A DNA stretch of 64,000 bases from Herbiconiux flava (GCF_013409865.1 NZ_JACCBM010000001.1:372001-436000), one strand, 5' to 3'; positions 43,001-51,651 are shown, counted from the stretch's first letter. Program-made: numbers and translations. Notes: generated from the letters alone by a model not told the origin.

Positions 43001-43909
43001 ATGGCGGCTCCGAGCGAGTACCTGAGGGCGAAGCGCGACGCGGAGTTCCGCGATCGGGTGGCGCGGGCGTACGGCGGCGCGAACGACGTGCTCGACGCGC
43101 TCTGGTGGCGCGAGCATCCGGGTTCGCCGACGCCCGCCGGGGTGGAGTCGCCCGCGGCCCGTCGTGCCGAGCTGCAGCGCACGGCCTTCGCGCCGGCCGC
43201 CAAGGGCAGCGCCGACGCCGTGCCCCGGGCCGACCGTGCCGCCGCCGAGCTGGCGCAGCTGGACGCCGCCCTCGCCGAGGAGCGGGAGGCCATCGACCAG
43301 GCCGTGGCCGAGGCGACCGCCGTCGGAACCGCGCTCGCCGTCGCGGATGCCGACGAACCTCCGACCGACGGGGAGACCGCCCCCGCCCGGCGCCCGCAGC
43401 GGGTGCGCCGGCGTCTCGCGGCCGTCGCGGCTGTCGGCTTCGTGCTCGCGCTGGTGGGCGGCGCCGTCGGGTTCACCCTGGCCCAGGCGACCGGCGGGTC
43501 GATCGCCGGTCTCGGTGCAGGAGGCGGGCCGCCGTTCGCCGACGCCTCCGCTGCGCTGGCGATCTTCGACCGGCCCTCGCAGCCGGCCGACCAGCCGCCC
43601 GTGCTCTACGCCGTGCAGCTGCGCGAGGAGACCCTGCGCACGCTCTCGATGGCGGACACCCCGCTCTACGTCGCCCGCGACATCGACGACGACGTCTGCA
43701 TCGTGCTGGTGCAGGACAACGGCACCTACACGGCGAACTGCGTGCCGCCCGACCGCTTCCCGTCGACGGGCCTGCTGATCCGCGGCTCGATCGCGGTGAC
43801 CGGGCGGCCCTCGCAGGGCGACCAGCTGCCGCAGAGCTTCGTCGACGTCGAGGCGAGCTGGCTGCCCGACGGGACGACGGTGTGGGGGCAGAACCCGCAG
43901 ACGAGGTAG
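43001..43909 (+). CDS. Single-pass membrane protein of unknown function
   Basis: This 302-residue protein has a charged N-terminal part (MAAPSEYLRAKRDAEFRDRVARAYGG), an Ala/Glu-rich helical linker, one membrane helix (about 141-163, RLAAVAAVGFVLALVGGAVGFTL) and an outer domain. The latter holds ALAIFDRPSQPADQPPVLYAVQLREETLRTLS, DDDVCIVLVQDNGTYTANCVPPDRF (Cys pair) and SFVDVEASWLPDGTTVWG. Not recognised. AGGAGG precedes the ATG. Divergent from the PHP gene. Confidence 0.72.
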   Translation: MAAPSEYLRAKRDAEFRDRVARAYGGANDVLDALWWREHPGSPTPAGVESPAARRAELQRTAFAPAAKGSADAVPRADRAAAELAQLDAALAEEREAIDQAVAEATAVGTALAVADADEPPTDGETAPARRPQRVRRRLAAVAAVGFVLALVGGAVGFTLAQATGGSIAGLGAGGGPPFADASAALAIFDRPSQPADQPPVLYAVQLREETLRTLSMADTPLYVARDIDDDVCIVLVQDNGTYTANCVPPDRFPSTGLLIRGSIAVTGRPSQGDQLPQSFVDVEASWLPDGTTVWGQNPQTR

Positions 43910-43946
43910 CGGCACCGATGCGGTGGAGCAGGGCGGCCGGACGGAG

Positions 43947-44471
43947 CTACGGCGTCAGCGTCTCGGCGATCGCGGCCAGGGCCCGCCCGGCCGCCGGCCC
44001 GTCGGGTCGCCAGACCAGCACGGTGTCGCCGGCATCCGGGAGCTCGAGCCGGTGGAAGGTGAGGGTGAAGGGCTCGGCCGAGCCGGCGCCGAACTCCCAC
44101 GACCCGGTGAGGCGCTGCCGGCCGGAGTCGTCGGCGAAGGCGCGCGCGAAGGCACGGCTCTGCGCCGAGAGCTCGCCGACGATCCGCCGGAACTCGGGAT
44201 CGGCGTCGTGCCGGTCGAGCTCCCAGCGCAGGGTCGCGGCGATGTGCTCGGCGAACCGGGGCCAGGAGGCCTGGCTGTCGACCACGGAGTCGTCGAGGAA
44301 GGCCGCCCGGGCCAGGTTGACGCCCTCGCGGAAGAACGGCGAGACCGCGCGAGCCAGGCGGGTGGCGCCGACGACGGTGAGGTACCGGTCGTGCACGATG
44401 ACCGGCAGGCCGTCGAGCGCGCGGAGCAGGGCGTCGAGCTCGTCACGGCGACGGAGCGGGGCTTCGGTCAC
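43947..44471 (-). CDS. MmyB-type ligand-binding domain without HTH
   Basis: This 174-residue protein aligns by eye with the C-terminal MmyB-like domain: LDGLPVIVHDRYLTVVGATRLARAVSPFFREGVNLARAAFLDD, then RIVGELSAQSRAFARAFA and FTLTFHRLELPDAGDTVLVW. It starts directly at this domain, at a GTG preceded by AAGGAGG 5 nt away. There is no helix-turn-helix upstream in frame. It may be a sensor or dominant-negative partner, or a truncated regulator. The full-length relative is at 20531-21388. Confidence 0.72.
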   Translation of the reverse strand: MTEAPLRRRDELDALLRALDGLPVIVHDRYLTVVGATRLARAVSPFFREGVNLARAAFLDDSVVDSQASWPRFAEHIAATLRWELDRHDADPEFRRIVGELSAQSRAFARAFADDSGRQRLTGSWEFGAGSAEPFTLTFHRLELPDAGDTVLVWRPDGPAAGRALAAIAETLTP

Positions 44472-44596
44472 GGTGCCTCCTTCGCACGTTCGGAATCCTC
44501 CGGGTATTCGGACTCCTCCAGGTATAGGGCGACGAGGGGCCCGGCGGCCCGACTGGTTGTCGGAATCCCGCCCGACTCCGACGTAGGGTGTGCTGC

Positions 44597-44818
44597 ATGG
44601 ACGACGAGGAGCGGAGGAGGCTGGCCGACCAGGAGCGGAGGAGGCTGGCCGACGAGCAGGAGCGACGGGCCCTGCAGGCCCTCGAGACGATCGTGCACGG
44701 CGGCGACCTGGGGGCCGAGACGCTCGCGCTCTCGAACGAGTTCACCGACCGCCACACCGCGCGGCTGAAGTCCTGGCTGGCGGCCCGCCTCAGGGGAGGA
44801 CGTGGCCCGCAGCCGTGA
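44597..44818 (+). CDS. Small protein with tandem ERRRLAD repeats
   Basis: This 73-residue protein reads MDDEERRRLADQERRRLADEQE, then a helical LETIVHGGDLGAETLALSNEF and a basic end. The DNA shows an 18-bp tandem repeat for the first part. TAGGGT at 44584-44589 lies 7 nt before the ATG, suggesting a leaderless transcript. Its last 29 bp overlap the convergent aldo/keto reductase gene. No family is known. Confidence 0.5.
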   Translation: MDDEERRRLADQERRRLADEQERRALQALETIVHGGDLGAETLALSNEFTDRHTARLKSWLAARLRGGRGPQP

Positions 44819-45719
44819 ACAGCCGGTACCACTCCGGCCGGGTGAGCACGACGTCGGCGCCCGCGGCCGCATCGGTCACGCGACCGGGGTTCGTGGTGCC
44901 GAGCACGACCTGGATGCCGGCGGGGTGCCGGGTGATCCAGGCGGTGGCGATCGCCATCGGCGTCACGCCGTAGGACGCGGCGAGCTCGTCGAGCACGTCG
45001 TTCAGCTCGGCGAAGTGCTCGCGGTCGCCGAGGAAGACTCCGTCGAAGAAGCCCTTCTGGAAGGGCGACCACGCCTGCAGCGTGATGTCGTTCAGGCGCG
45101 CGTGGTCGAGCATCCCGAGGCCCCGGTCGACCGACTGGTCGAGGCGCACCATGTTCGCCGCCACACCCTGCGCGATGATGGGCGCATGCGTGATGCTCAG
45201 CTGCACCTGGTTGACGACGAGGGGCTGGCGCACGGTGCGGGCCAGCAGGTCGATCTGGCCGGGCGTGTGGTTCGAGACGCCGAAGTACCGCACCTTGCCC
45301 GCGCTCTCGAGCGCGTCGAACGCGGAGGCGACCTCCTCGGGCTCGACCAGGGCGTCGGGCCGGTGCAGCAGCAGCAGGTCGAGGTGCTCGAGGCGCAGGG
45401 CGGCGAGCGACTCGTCGACCGTGCGGAGGATGTGCTCGGCCGAGAAGTCGAAGTAGCCGTCACGGATGCCGACCTTCGACTGGATGACCACCTGCTCCCG
45501 CTCGGCGGGCGTGAACGACACGGCATCGCCGAAGCGGCGCTCGCTGCCGTGCCGCTCGCCACCGTAGATGTCGGCATGGTCGAACATCGTGACGCCGGCG
45601 TCGCGGGCGGCTCCGACGAGGGTGCGGATCTCCTCGTCGTCGAGCTCGGCGATGCGCATCAGTCCGAGGACGACGGCGGAGACGGACAGGTCGGTACGGG
45701 CGATGCGCTGGCTCTTCAC
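44790..45719 (-). CDS. Aldo/keto reductase (YdhF-like)
   Basis: This 309-residue NADP oxidoreductase has the catalytic Asp47 and Tyr52 in TMFDHADIYGGE, Lys82 in VVIQSKVGIRDG and His119 in LLLLHRPDA. The C-terminal VVLGTTNPGRVTDA is the cofactor region. The GTG start at 45719 (MKSQRIART) is preferred to upstream in-frame codons. The pattern DHADIYGGERHGSE is that of Escherichia coli YdhF. It is convergent with a small protein gene with a 29-bp overlap. Confidence 0.92.
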   Translation of the reverse strand: MKSQRIARTDLSVSAVVLGLMRIAELDDEEIRTLVGAARDAGVTMFDHADIYGGERHGSERRFGDAVSFTPAEREQVVIQSKVGIRDGYFDFSAEHILRTVDESLAALRLEHLDLLLLHRPDALVEPEEVASAFDALESAGKVRYFGVSNHTPGQIDLLARTVRQPLVVNQVQLSITHAPIIAQGVAANMVRLDQSVDRGLGMLDHARLNDITLQAWSPFQKGFFDGVFLGDREHFAELNDVLDELAASYGVTPMAIATAWITRHPAGIQVVLGTTNPGRVTDAAAGADVVLTRPEWYRLFTAAGHVLP

Positions 45720-45827
45720 GGGCCCCAGCCTCCCGCACCCGGCGGGATTCGGCCACCGGGACTCCCGGAAACCTCCGGATGCCGGTACGTTCATGAGGAA
45801 CCGTTGTTTTCTGGAGGGAATCACACC

Positions 45828-46100
45828 ATGACCGCATCCGCACCGCAGCCCGCTCCGGCCGGAACCGACTACCCGGGCAAGACCCTCGGCATCGTCGGCC
45901 TGATCGTCGCCATCTTCTTCAACCTGATCGGCCTGATCATCTCGGCCATCGCGCTGAACCAGTCGAAGAAGGCCGGCTACAAGAACACCCCGGCCCTCGC
46001 CGGAGTCATCGTCGGCGCCGTGCTCTTCGTGATCGCCATCATCTTCTCGATCGTGACGGTCGTCGCGTCGATGTCGATGATGGGCAGCACCACCTACTGA
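45828..46100 (+). CDS. DUF4190-like small membrane protein
   Basis: This 90-residue protein has a Pro/Ala-rich head and two membrane helices (about 18-42 and 55-80) separated by NQSKKAGYKNTPALAGVIVG. LGIVGLIVAIFFNLIGLIISAIALNQSKKAG is the characteristic first block. GGAGGG precedes the ATG. It is followed by a strong bidirectional terminator. Function unknown. Confidence 0.85.
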   Translation: MTASAPQPAPAGTDYPGKTLGIVGLIVAIFFNLIGLIISAIALNQSKKAGYKNTPALAGVIVGAVLFVIAIIFSIVTVVASMSMMGSTTY

Positions 46101-46111
46101 GCCCCGGCTCC

Positions 46112-46153
46112 CAGCGCTCCGTGTCCCCGTTCGGTCGGGGGCACGGAGCGCTG
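46112..46153. terminator. Strong bidirectional terminator
   Basis: CAGCGCTCCGTGTCCCC (46112-46128) and the matching 46137-46153 form a 17-bp stem with one G-U wobble and an 8-nt loop. It separates the small membrane protein (plus) from the LysR gene (minus). Confidence 0.8.
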
Positions 46154-46157
46154 TCGT

Positions 46158-47027
46158 TCAGGCAGGCGCGCGCAGAGCCTCGGCCAGTGCCGCCAGCAGC
46201 GGACGACGGGCCGCCCCGCGGCGCACGGCCAGCGACACCACCCAGGGCGGGGGCGGGTCGGTGAGCGGCAGGCGCGCGCATCCGCTCGCCTCGATCACGT
46301 CGGGCACCACCGCCACCCCGAAGCCAGCGGCCACCCACGGCGCCACGCTCGGCAGGTCGGGCAGCTCGGCCGCGAGATGCCTCGCGAGGCCCCGGTCGGC
46401 GAGCGCCCGGTCGAGCTGCAGGCGGTTGCCGTAGCCCGGCAGCACGTCGACCCACTCCTCGCCGGCGAGGTCGGCCAGCGACACCGCGGCGCGGGTCGCG
46501 AGCGGGTGCCCCTCGGGCACGAGCGCCACGAAGTCGAAGGTCGCGATCGGCCAGGCGTCGAGCGTGGGCGGGGCCGGCACCGCGAGGAAGGCGAGGTCGA
46601 GGCGCCCGTGCCCGAGGTCGTCGGCCAGCCCGGTGGAGCCCACGGGCGACGAGACGAGCTGGATGTCGACGAGCGGATGCTCGCGCCGGAAGCGCCCGAG
46701 CACCCCGGGCAGGTCGAGCAGCTGCATGCCGGTGAAGGTGCCGATGCGCACCCGTCCGCGGAGGCCGCTGCCCGACTCGGTGGCGGCGCGGCGCAGCTCC
46801 TCGGCGTCGTCGACGAGGGCCCGCGCGAGCGGCAGCAGCACCTCGCCCGCCGCGAGCAGCCGCACCGACTTGGTGGTGCGCTCGAACAGCGCCACGCCGA
46901 GCTCGCCCTCCAGACTGCGAAGGCCTGCCGAGACGGTCGACTGCGCCACGAAGAGCCGCTCGGAGGCGCGGGTGACGCTGAGCTCGTCGGCCACGGTGAC
47001 GAAGTACTCCAGCAGGCGGGTCTCCAT
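46158..47027 (-). CDS. LysR-family transcriptional regulator
   Basis: This 289-residue protein has the N-terminal LysR HTH (LLEYFVTVADELSVTRASERLFVAQSTVSAGLRSLEGELGVALFERTTKSVRLLAAGEVLLP) and a two-lobed inducer domain (VRIGTFTGMQLLDLPGVLGRF, FDFVALVPEGHPLA, GVAVVPDVIEA). Normal length. Divergent from an MFS transporter at 47110, so it probably controls that gene. Confidence 0.94.
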   Translation of the reverse strand: METRLLEYFVTVADELSVTRASERLFVAQSTVSAGLRSLEGELGVALFERTTKSVRLLAAGEVLLPLARALVDDAEELRRAATESGSGLRGRVRIGTFTGMQLLDLPGVLGRFRREHPLVDIQLVSSPVGSTGLADDLGHGRLDLAFLAVPAPPTLDAWPIATFDFVALVPEGHPLATRAAVSLADLAGEEWVDVLPGYGNRLQLDRALADRGLARHLAAELPDLPSVAPWVAAGFGVAVVPDVIEASGCARLPLTDPPPPWVVSLAVRRGAARRPLLAALAEALRAPA

Positions 47028-47109
47028 GGCACCGATCATAGAGCGGATCGATGAGACTCTGCAGGATAATTCGTTAGACACGATGACAACCGAGGAGCAT
47101 CCTCGAACC

Positions 47110-48402
47110 ATGACCGCACTGCTCTCCGAGCCCCGCACCGCCTCCCAGCCCGTCGTCCCGGCCGCTGCCCCCTCCCCTCGACCCGGGCTGCGCCTCCCGC
47201 ACGGCGCGGGGTTCTGGGTCACCGCCGTCGCGTTCCTCGTGATGATGGCGTTCAACACGGTGCCGACGCCGCTGTACGCGCTCTACCAGCAGCGCGACGG
47301 CTTCCCGACCGTGGTCATCACGCTGATCTTCGCCGCCTACTCCACCGGCGTGATGCTCGCCCTCTACCTCGCGGGCCACCTCAGCGACCGGCTCGGCCGG
47401 CGCCGGGTCATCCTCACGGCCGCGGCGATCGAGCTCGTGGCGGCGGTGCTGTTCGTGCTGTGGCCGGATGCCGTCGGTCTGATCGTGGCCCGGTTCGTCG
47501 CCGGTCTCGGCATCGGCGTGCTCACGGCCACCGCCACGGCCCACCTCGCCGACCTTCGGCGCATCGCCCGGCCCGGCGCCGGCATCGGCTTCGCCGCCAC
47601 GATCGCGGGTGTCGCGAACATGGGCGGCCTCGCGCTCGGCCCGCTGATCGGCGGCGTGTTCGCCGAGTGGATCGCCGCGCCGCTCGTGACGCCCTACCTC
47701 GTGTTCGCCGCGGCCCTCGTCGCGGTCGGCTTCGCCTACGCCTTCGTGCCCGAGACCGTGACACCGCCCACCGACCGCGCGGCCTACCGGCCGCAGCGGG
47801 TGCGCGTGCCGGCCGAGAGCCGCGGCGCCTACTGGGCGGCCGGTCTCGGTGGCTTCGCGGCCTTCGCGATCACCGGGCTGTTCGGCTCGGTGGCCCCGAC
47901 CTTCCTCGCCCAGCTGCTGCACCAGGGCGACCACTTCGTCGCGGGTGTCGTGTCGTTCTCGGTGTTCGGGGCCGCGGCCCTGGCGCAGATCGTCTTCTCG
48001 CGGCTGTCGACCCGGCGTCAGCTGGTGCTCGGCGTCGCCTCGATGGCGGTGGGGCTCGTCGCCCTCGCCGGCGCGGCGCTCGTGTCCGGCCTGGCGGGCG
48101 ACTCGGCGGCCGTGGTCGCGACCGTGCTGTTCGTCGGCGGCGGCGTGATCGCGGGAGCCGGCGTCGGCCTCGTCTTCCGCGGGGCCCTCGCCACCGCGGG
48201 CGCGCTCGCGAGCGGCGGCAACCGCAGCGAGATCACCTCGGGCATCTTCCTGCTGGCGTTCGCCGGGATGACCGTTCCGCCGCTCGCCGTCGGAGCCGCT
48301 CTGCTCGTGCTGCCGCTCGTGCCCGTGCTGCTCGGCTTCGTGGCGCTCGTGCTGGCCCTGATCCTCTGGGCGGGGCCGCGGATGATCCGCACCACCCGCT
48401 GA
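47110..48402 (+). CDS. MFS drug/metabolite exporter
   Basis: This 430-residue protein has 12 helices. The loop 2-3 motif A GHLSDRLGRRRVIL and the motif C-like GVANMGGLALGPLIGG in helix 5 point to the MFS efflux group. An extended Pro/Ala-rich head precedes helix 1. Two ATGs are possible: 47110 (GAGGAG upstream) and 47083. The divergent LysR regulator is its likely controller. A bidirectional terminator follows at 48416-48457. Confidence 0.92.
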   Translation: MTALLSEPRTASQPVVPAAAPSPRPGLRLPHGAGFWVTAVAFLVMMAFNTVPTPLYALYQQRDGFPTVVITLIFAAYSTGVMLALYLAGHLSDRLGRRRVILTAAAIELVAAVLFVLWPDAVGLIVARFVAGLGIGVLTATATAHLADLRRIARPGAGIGFAATIAGVANMGGLALGPLIGGVFAEWIAAPLVTPYLVFAAALVAVGFAYAFVPETVTPPTDRAAYRPQRVRVPAESRGAYWAAGLGGFAAFAITGLFGSVAPTFLAQLLHQGDHFVAGVVSFSVFGAAALAQIVFSRLSTRRQLVLGVASMAVGLVALAGAALVSGLAGDSAAVVATVLFVGGGVIAGAGVGLVFRGALATAGALASGGNRSEITSGIFLLAFAGMTVPPLAVGAALLVLPLVPVLLGFVALVLALILWAGPRMIRTTR

Positions 48403-48415
48403 GCGGGCGGGACGA

Positions 48416-48457
48416 CCGCCGGCACCGGGTCGCGGAGCGGCGCCCGGTGGTCGGCGG
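48416..48457. terminator. Bidirectional terminator with internal loop
   Basis: CACCGGG (48423-48429) pairs with CCCGGTG (48443-48449), and the outer CCGCCG (48416-48421) with CGGCGG (48452-48457). It lies between the convergent MFS and TfoX-like genes. Confidence 0.55.
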
Positions 48458-48461
48458 CGTC

Positions 48462-48788
48462 CTAGGAGTCGCCGCCGACGGCGGGCTCGCCGACGAACTG
48501 GTGCGCCTCGGTGGCCAGCTCGACCCAGTTCTGGGTGTCGGCGATGCCGACCCAGCGGCCGGCGACTCCGGCCGGTGCGGCCGAGGGCGCCTCGGCAGGC
48601 GTCGCGACGTCACGGCCGAGGAGGTCGTCGGCGCGGTGGGCGGGCAGGGCGACGACCAGCAGCTCGCCGTCGAGGGCGGCGAAGACCGATTCCTTCACCA
48701 GGAGGCTCGTGCCCTCGAGGGTCACGTCGTCGTCGGGGTCGGCCAGGAGGGCCCGGGTCACGTCGTCGAAGGCGGCGGGGTTCGTCAT
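48462..48788 (-). CDS. TfoX/YjbR-like small protein
   Basis: This 108-residue protein reads FDDVTRALLADPDDDVTLEGTSLLVKESVFAALDGELLVVALPAHRADDLLGRDVA, with a C-terminal GRWVGIADTQNWVELATEAHQFVGEP. This is the general pattern of the TfoX N-terminal/YjbR fold (strand, LLV..KVFA, LPA.R...L, WV.I). The match is by eye only. ATG 48788 is chosen. Function is unknown. Confidence 0.65.
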   Translation of the reverse strand: MTNPAAFDDVTRALLADPDDDVTLEGTSLLVKESVFAALDGELLVVALPAHRADDLLGRDVATPAEAPSAAPAGVAGRWVGIADTQNWVELATEAHQFVGEPAVGGDS

Positions 48789-49017
48789 CGGAGCATCCGT
48801 TTCTCGCGGCCCGGCGAGCACCCGCTCTCGGGTGGGCCGGCGACCGCATCGCCGCCATTGTGCCGCACTTCGGCGCCGGCCGCCGCACCCGCGACGACGC
48901 CTCGACCCCGCCGCACCGACGCCGCGACGCGCCGTGCCCGATCGCCGTCGACAGCGTAGGGTGCTCAGGGTCGGGTTCGCGGGCCGGGGCCGTAGGAGAA
49001 GGGATCGTATCGCTGAG

Positions 49018-49488
49018 ATGCTGAACGATCACGCCGAGAGGCTCGGCTCGGGCGACGTGCTCGACGCCCTGCAGGAGTACCTGGCGTCCCGCACCGCACT
49101 GCGCCGGCTGATCCGTGCCGAGACCGAGCTCTCCGACAGCGCCTGGAACGCGCTGGTCGAGCTGCGCGCGGAGGGCGAGCAGGGCCGCTCGCTCACCCCG
49201 AAGGAGCTGGCGTCCCGGCTGCAGCTGCGCAGCGCCTCCATCACCGCCCTCATCGACAAGCTGGTGCGCCTCGGCCACGTCGACCGCACCACGAGCAGCG
49301 TCGACCGGCGCGGGCTCTCGCTGAGCATCACCGACTCGGGCATCGAGTTCATCGACCGCCACGACCGGGCACGCGAGCCGGAGCAGGCCGTCGCCGCCCG
49401 GCTCGACCCCACGGCGGCCGAGCTGGTGGTGCGGGTGCTCGACGAGCTCAGCTCCGCCGCCGGCCGCTCGTTCTCCGCCGCGGAGTGA
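49018..49488 (+). CDS. MarR-family transcriptional regulator
   Basis: This 156-residue winged-helix protein has helix-turn-helix LTPKELASRLQLRSASITALIDKLVRLGHVDRTTSSVDRRGLSLSITDSG, the MarR DNA-binding core with DRR wing, and dimerising helices on both sides. GTAGGAG is 20 nt upstream. A TAGGGT hexamer at 48957-48962 could be the -10. It sits alone, with the next gene starting 48 bp later; its target is unknown. Confidence 0.85.
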   Translation: MLNDHAERLGSGDVLDALQEYLASRTALRRLIRAETELSDSAWNALVELRAEGEQGRSLTPKELASRLQLRSASITALIDKLVRLGHVDRTTSSVDRRGLSLSITDSGIEFIDRHDRAREPEQAVAARLDPTAAELVVRVLDELSSAAGRSFSAAE

Positions 49489-49536
49489 GCGGGCATCGCT
49501 AGGCTGGGCTGGTCACTCGATCGGGAGGAGTCCTAG

Positions 49537-49902
49537 GTGCCGTTCCGCAGCAAAGAGGTGCTCGAGTCGTGGCTCGCCGAGTACGGGTCCGAGTCGGGGC
49601 CGGCGTCGGGAGCCCACCGCATCGTCGAGTACACCGAGGTCGCCGTGCAGGACGGCAGTGACGGCTCCGACACCGGGCTCGTCGTCATCGCCCTACGGAA
49701 CGCGACCACCGACGTCTACATGCAGCCGGTCGCGCTGGGCGACCCCCGCTGGGAGGTCACCTTCGCCGCCCGCGACCGCGACCTGGCGCTCAGCACGGAA
49801 GACGTCGTCGCCCTCTCCCAGGAGCTCGCCGCCGCCGCCGAGCTCTGCTCCTACCTCGAGCGCCGCTCGCTCGAGCACCTCCAGGCGCTCGAGGGCGCGT
49901 GA
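49537..49902 (+). CDS. Hypothetical protein coupled to an aldo/keto reductase
   Basis: This 121-residue protein starts at a GTG preceded by GGGAGGAG. It reads FRSKEVLESWLAEYGSESG, VEYTEVAVQDGSDGSDTGLVVIALRNATTDVYMQPVALGDPRWEVTF and a helical end SQELAAAAELCSYLERRSLEH. No family recognised. Its TGA overlaps the start of the next gene as GTGA. Confidence 0.7.
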   Translation: MPFRSKEVLESWLAEYGSESGPASGAHRIVEYTEVAVQDGSDGSDTGLVVIALRNATTDVYMQPVALGDPRWEVTFAARDRDLALSTEDVVALSQELAAAAELCSYLERRSLEHLQALEGA

Positions 49903-50873
49903 CCGACTCCGCCGCCGCCCCCGGGCCCGGGGAGGCCGGCGGCCTCGCGTCCCGGCTCGGCCTCGGCCTCGCCGCACTCGGCCGCCCCGCGTACATCACC
50001 GCCGGGCGGGCCGCCGACCTCGGCCCCGCCGGCGACCGCTCCGTCGACGCCCTGCGCGAGCGCGCGCACTCGCTCCTCGACGCGGCCTGGTTCCTCGGCA
50101 TCCGCTACCTCGACGCCGCGCGCTCGTACGGCCGAGCGGAGGAGTTCCTCGGCTCGTGGCTCGCCGCGCATCCGGGCCGCCGGGACGAGCTCACGATCGG
50201 CTCGAAGTGGGGCTACGAGTACGTGGGCGACTGGCGGGTCGACGCCCACGTGCACGAGCGCAAGGAGCACAGCCGACGGATGCTCGACCGCCAGTGGCCC
50301 GAGACGCTCGACGCCCTCGGCACCGCCCCCGACGTGTACCTCGTGCACTCGGTCACGCCCGACAGCCCCGCCCTGACCGACCCGGCCCTGCTCGACGGGC
50401 TCCGCGAGATCGCGGCCGAGGGTGTTCGGATCGGCCTCTCGACGAGCGGCCCCGCCCAGGGCGAGCTGATCGAGCGCGCCCTGGCGCTCGAGGACTCCCC
50501 GTTCTCGGCCGTGCAGGCCACCTGGAACCTGCTCGAGCCCTCGGCCGCCCCGGCCCTCGAGGCGGCGAACGACGCCCGCTGGCTCGTCGTGGTGAAGGAG
50601 GTGCTGGCGAACGGCCGGCTGAGCGCGGCGGAGGGCTCAGCCGAGGCGCTCGCCCTCGCCGAGACCGACGGCCAGCCGCTGGAGGGCCTGGCGGTCGGGG
50701 CGGCGGTCGCGCATCCGTGGGCCGACATCGTGCTGAGCGGCGCGGTCACCCGGGCCCAGCTGCGGGCGAACACGCGGGCGCGGGTGCCCGGCCTCGGCGA
50801 GGAGCGGCTGGCGGCACTGGCCGAGCCGGCCGCCGGATACTGGGCGGCCCGGTCGGCACGCGCCTGGGCCTGA
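49899..50873 (+). CDS. Aldo/keto reductase
   Basis: This 324-residue oxidoreductase has the AKR tetrad Asp72 and Tyr77 in YLDAARSYGRAEEFLG, Lys103 in GSKWGYEYVG and His150 in VYLVHSV. It is a Tas/YghZ-type family member with a less common DAARSYG. Gly-poor linkers and Ala-rich helices are typical of this high-GC genome. Coupled to the hypothetical protein upstream and followed by a perfect hairpin. Confidence 0.9.
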   Translation: MTDSAAAPGPGEAGGLASRLGLGLAALGRPAYITAGRAADLGPAGDRSVDALRERAHSLLDAAWFLGIRYLDAARSYGRAEEFLGSWLAAHPGRRDELTIGSKWGYEYVGDWRVDAHVHERKEHSRRMLDRQWPETLDALGTAPDVYLVHSVTPDSPALTDPALLDGLREIAAEGVRIGLSTSGPAQGELIERALALEDSPFSAVQATWNLLEPSAAPALEAANDARWLVVVKEVLANGRLSAAEGSAEALALAETDGQPLEGLAVGAAVAHPWADIVLSGAVTRAQLRANTRARVPGLGEERLAALAEPAAGYWAARSARAWA

Positions 50874-50910
50874 CCCTCGGACGGTCCGCCCACTCTCCCG
50901 GGAACGCCGG

Positions 50911-50939
50911 AGGCCGGCTCCGTGGGGCGGAGCCGGCCT
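50911..50939 (+). terminator. Rho-independent-type terminator
   Basis: AGGCCGGCTCCG (50911-50922) and CGGAGCCGGCCT (50928-50939) are perfectly complementary, with a 5-nt loop. It closes the operon ending at 50873. Confidence 0.75.
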
Positions 50940-50996
50940 TCGAGGTGGTGCACCCGTTGCCCGGGTGCGACGGACGTGCTCGGCGCGCCGGTCGGA

Positions 50997-51161
50997 TCAG
51001 ACGCGACGGTTGCCGGTGAGGAACCGCACCAGGAACACGATGATGGCGAGCACCAGCAGGATCGCGCCGACGTACAGCAGGAAGTTCAGCGACGAGACGA
51101 ATCCGCCCGTGAAGAGCAGGATGACGGCGATGACGGCGATGATGATGACGAGGATGTTCAC
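50997..51161 (-). CDS. 54-residue two-helix membrane protein
   Basis: The gene starts at a GTG preceded by AAAGGAG at good spacing, and encodes MNILVIIIAVIAVILLFTG, then a GGFVSSLNFLLYV turn and a second helix ending in RFLTGNRRV. The Arg-rich end is probably cytoplasmic. It is downstream of a DUF6458 gene on the same strand, and resembles the small hydrophobic proteins (lactococcal Asp23 neighbours, DUF-type) of actinobacteria. Function unknown. Confidence 0.7.
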   Translation of the reverse strand: MNILVIIIAVIAVILLFTGGFVSSLNFLLYVGAILLVLAIIVFLVRFLTGNRRV

Positions 51162-51243
51162 GAGTTCTCCTTTGTAGGGGTGAGGGCCGCAGGATCACGG
51201 CCTCGTTTTCGACGCCTCGTGGGCGTACGGGGTGGTGCCGACG

Positions 51244-51501
51244 TCAGACGAGCGGGTCGCTGTCCGTCGTGCGGCGGGTGACCTGCTCGCCGCTGGCCGG
51301 GTCGACGGCCGAACGGGTGGTGGACACCGACGAGCGCCGGCGCAGCATGAGCACGAGGCTGATCAGGAACACGACGACGCCGGCCCCCATCAGGATGTAG
51401 CCGATCAGGGCCAGGTTGACGAACCCGCCGAGATCGACGTTGACCGCGAAGGCCAGGATGGCCCCGATGACGAACAGCGCGATACCGGTTCCGATACCCA
51501 T
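51244..51501 (-). CDS. DUF6458 family membrane protein
   Basis: This 85-residue protein has two helices with the family start MGIGTGIALFVIGAILAFAVN and VNLALIGYILMGAGVVVFLISLVLML, followed by a basic RRRSSVSTTRSAVD tail. AAAGGACC precedes the ATG. These proteins are widespread in Microbacteriaceae and related groups; the role is unknown. It is divergent from the ArsR fusion gene. Confidence 0.88.
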   Translation of the reverse strand: MGIGTGIALFVIGAILAFAVNVDLGGFVNLALIGYILMGAGVVVFLISLVLMLRRRSSVSTTRSAVDPASGEQVTRRTTDSDPLV

Positions 51502-51623
51502 GAAGTGGTCCTTTCGTCCGCGCCCGGGGGCACGATGGTGGAGAACGAAGCGCTCCTGGCAATCGTCTGACTGTCGCTCGCGCGCCGTTCTGAGTCCTGC
51601 CTACCATGATTGGGTCAGCAGCG

Positions 51624-51634
51624 ATTGACTCAAT
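51624..51634. promoter_or_regulatory. Palindromic operator candidate for the ArsR fusion
   Basis: ATTGACTCAAT has perfect 5-bp arms. It contains a TTGACT (-35-like) 17-18 bp before the TAAGCG region. A second half-site ATTGGGTCA lies 15 bp upstream. ArsR-family operators are usually short, AT-rich inverted repeats like this. Confidence 0.45.
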
Positions 51635-51651
51635 GGAAGTTGTTTTAAGCG

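Noticed and set aside
42718..44586. 622-codon plus-strand frame across the PHP and membrane-protein genes
   Set aside because: Shadow frame of Arg/Ala-rich composition spanning three real genes on both strands.
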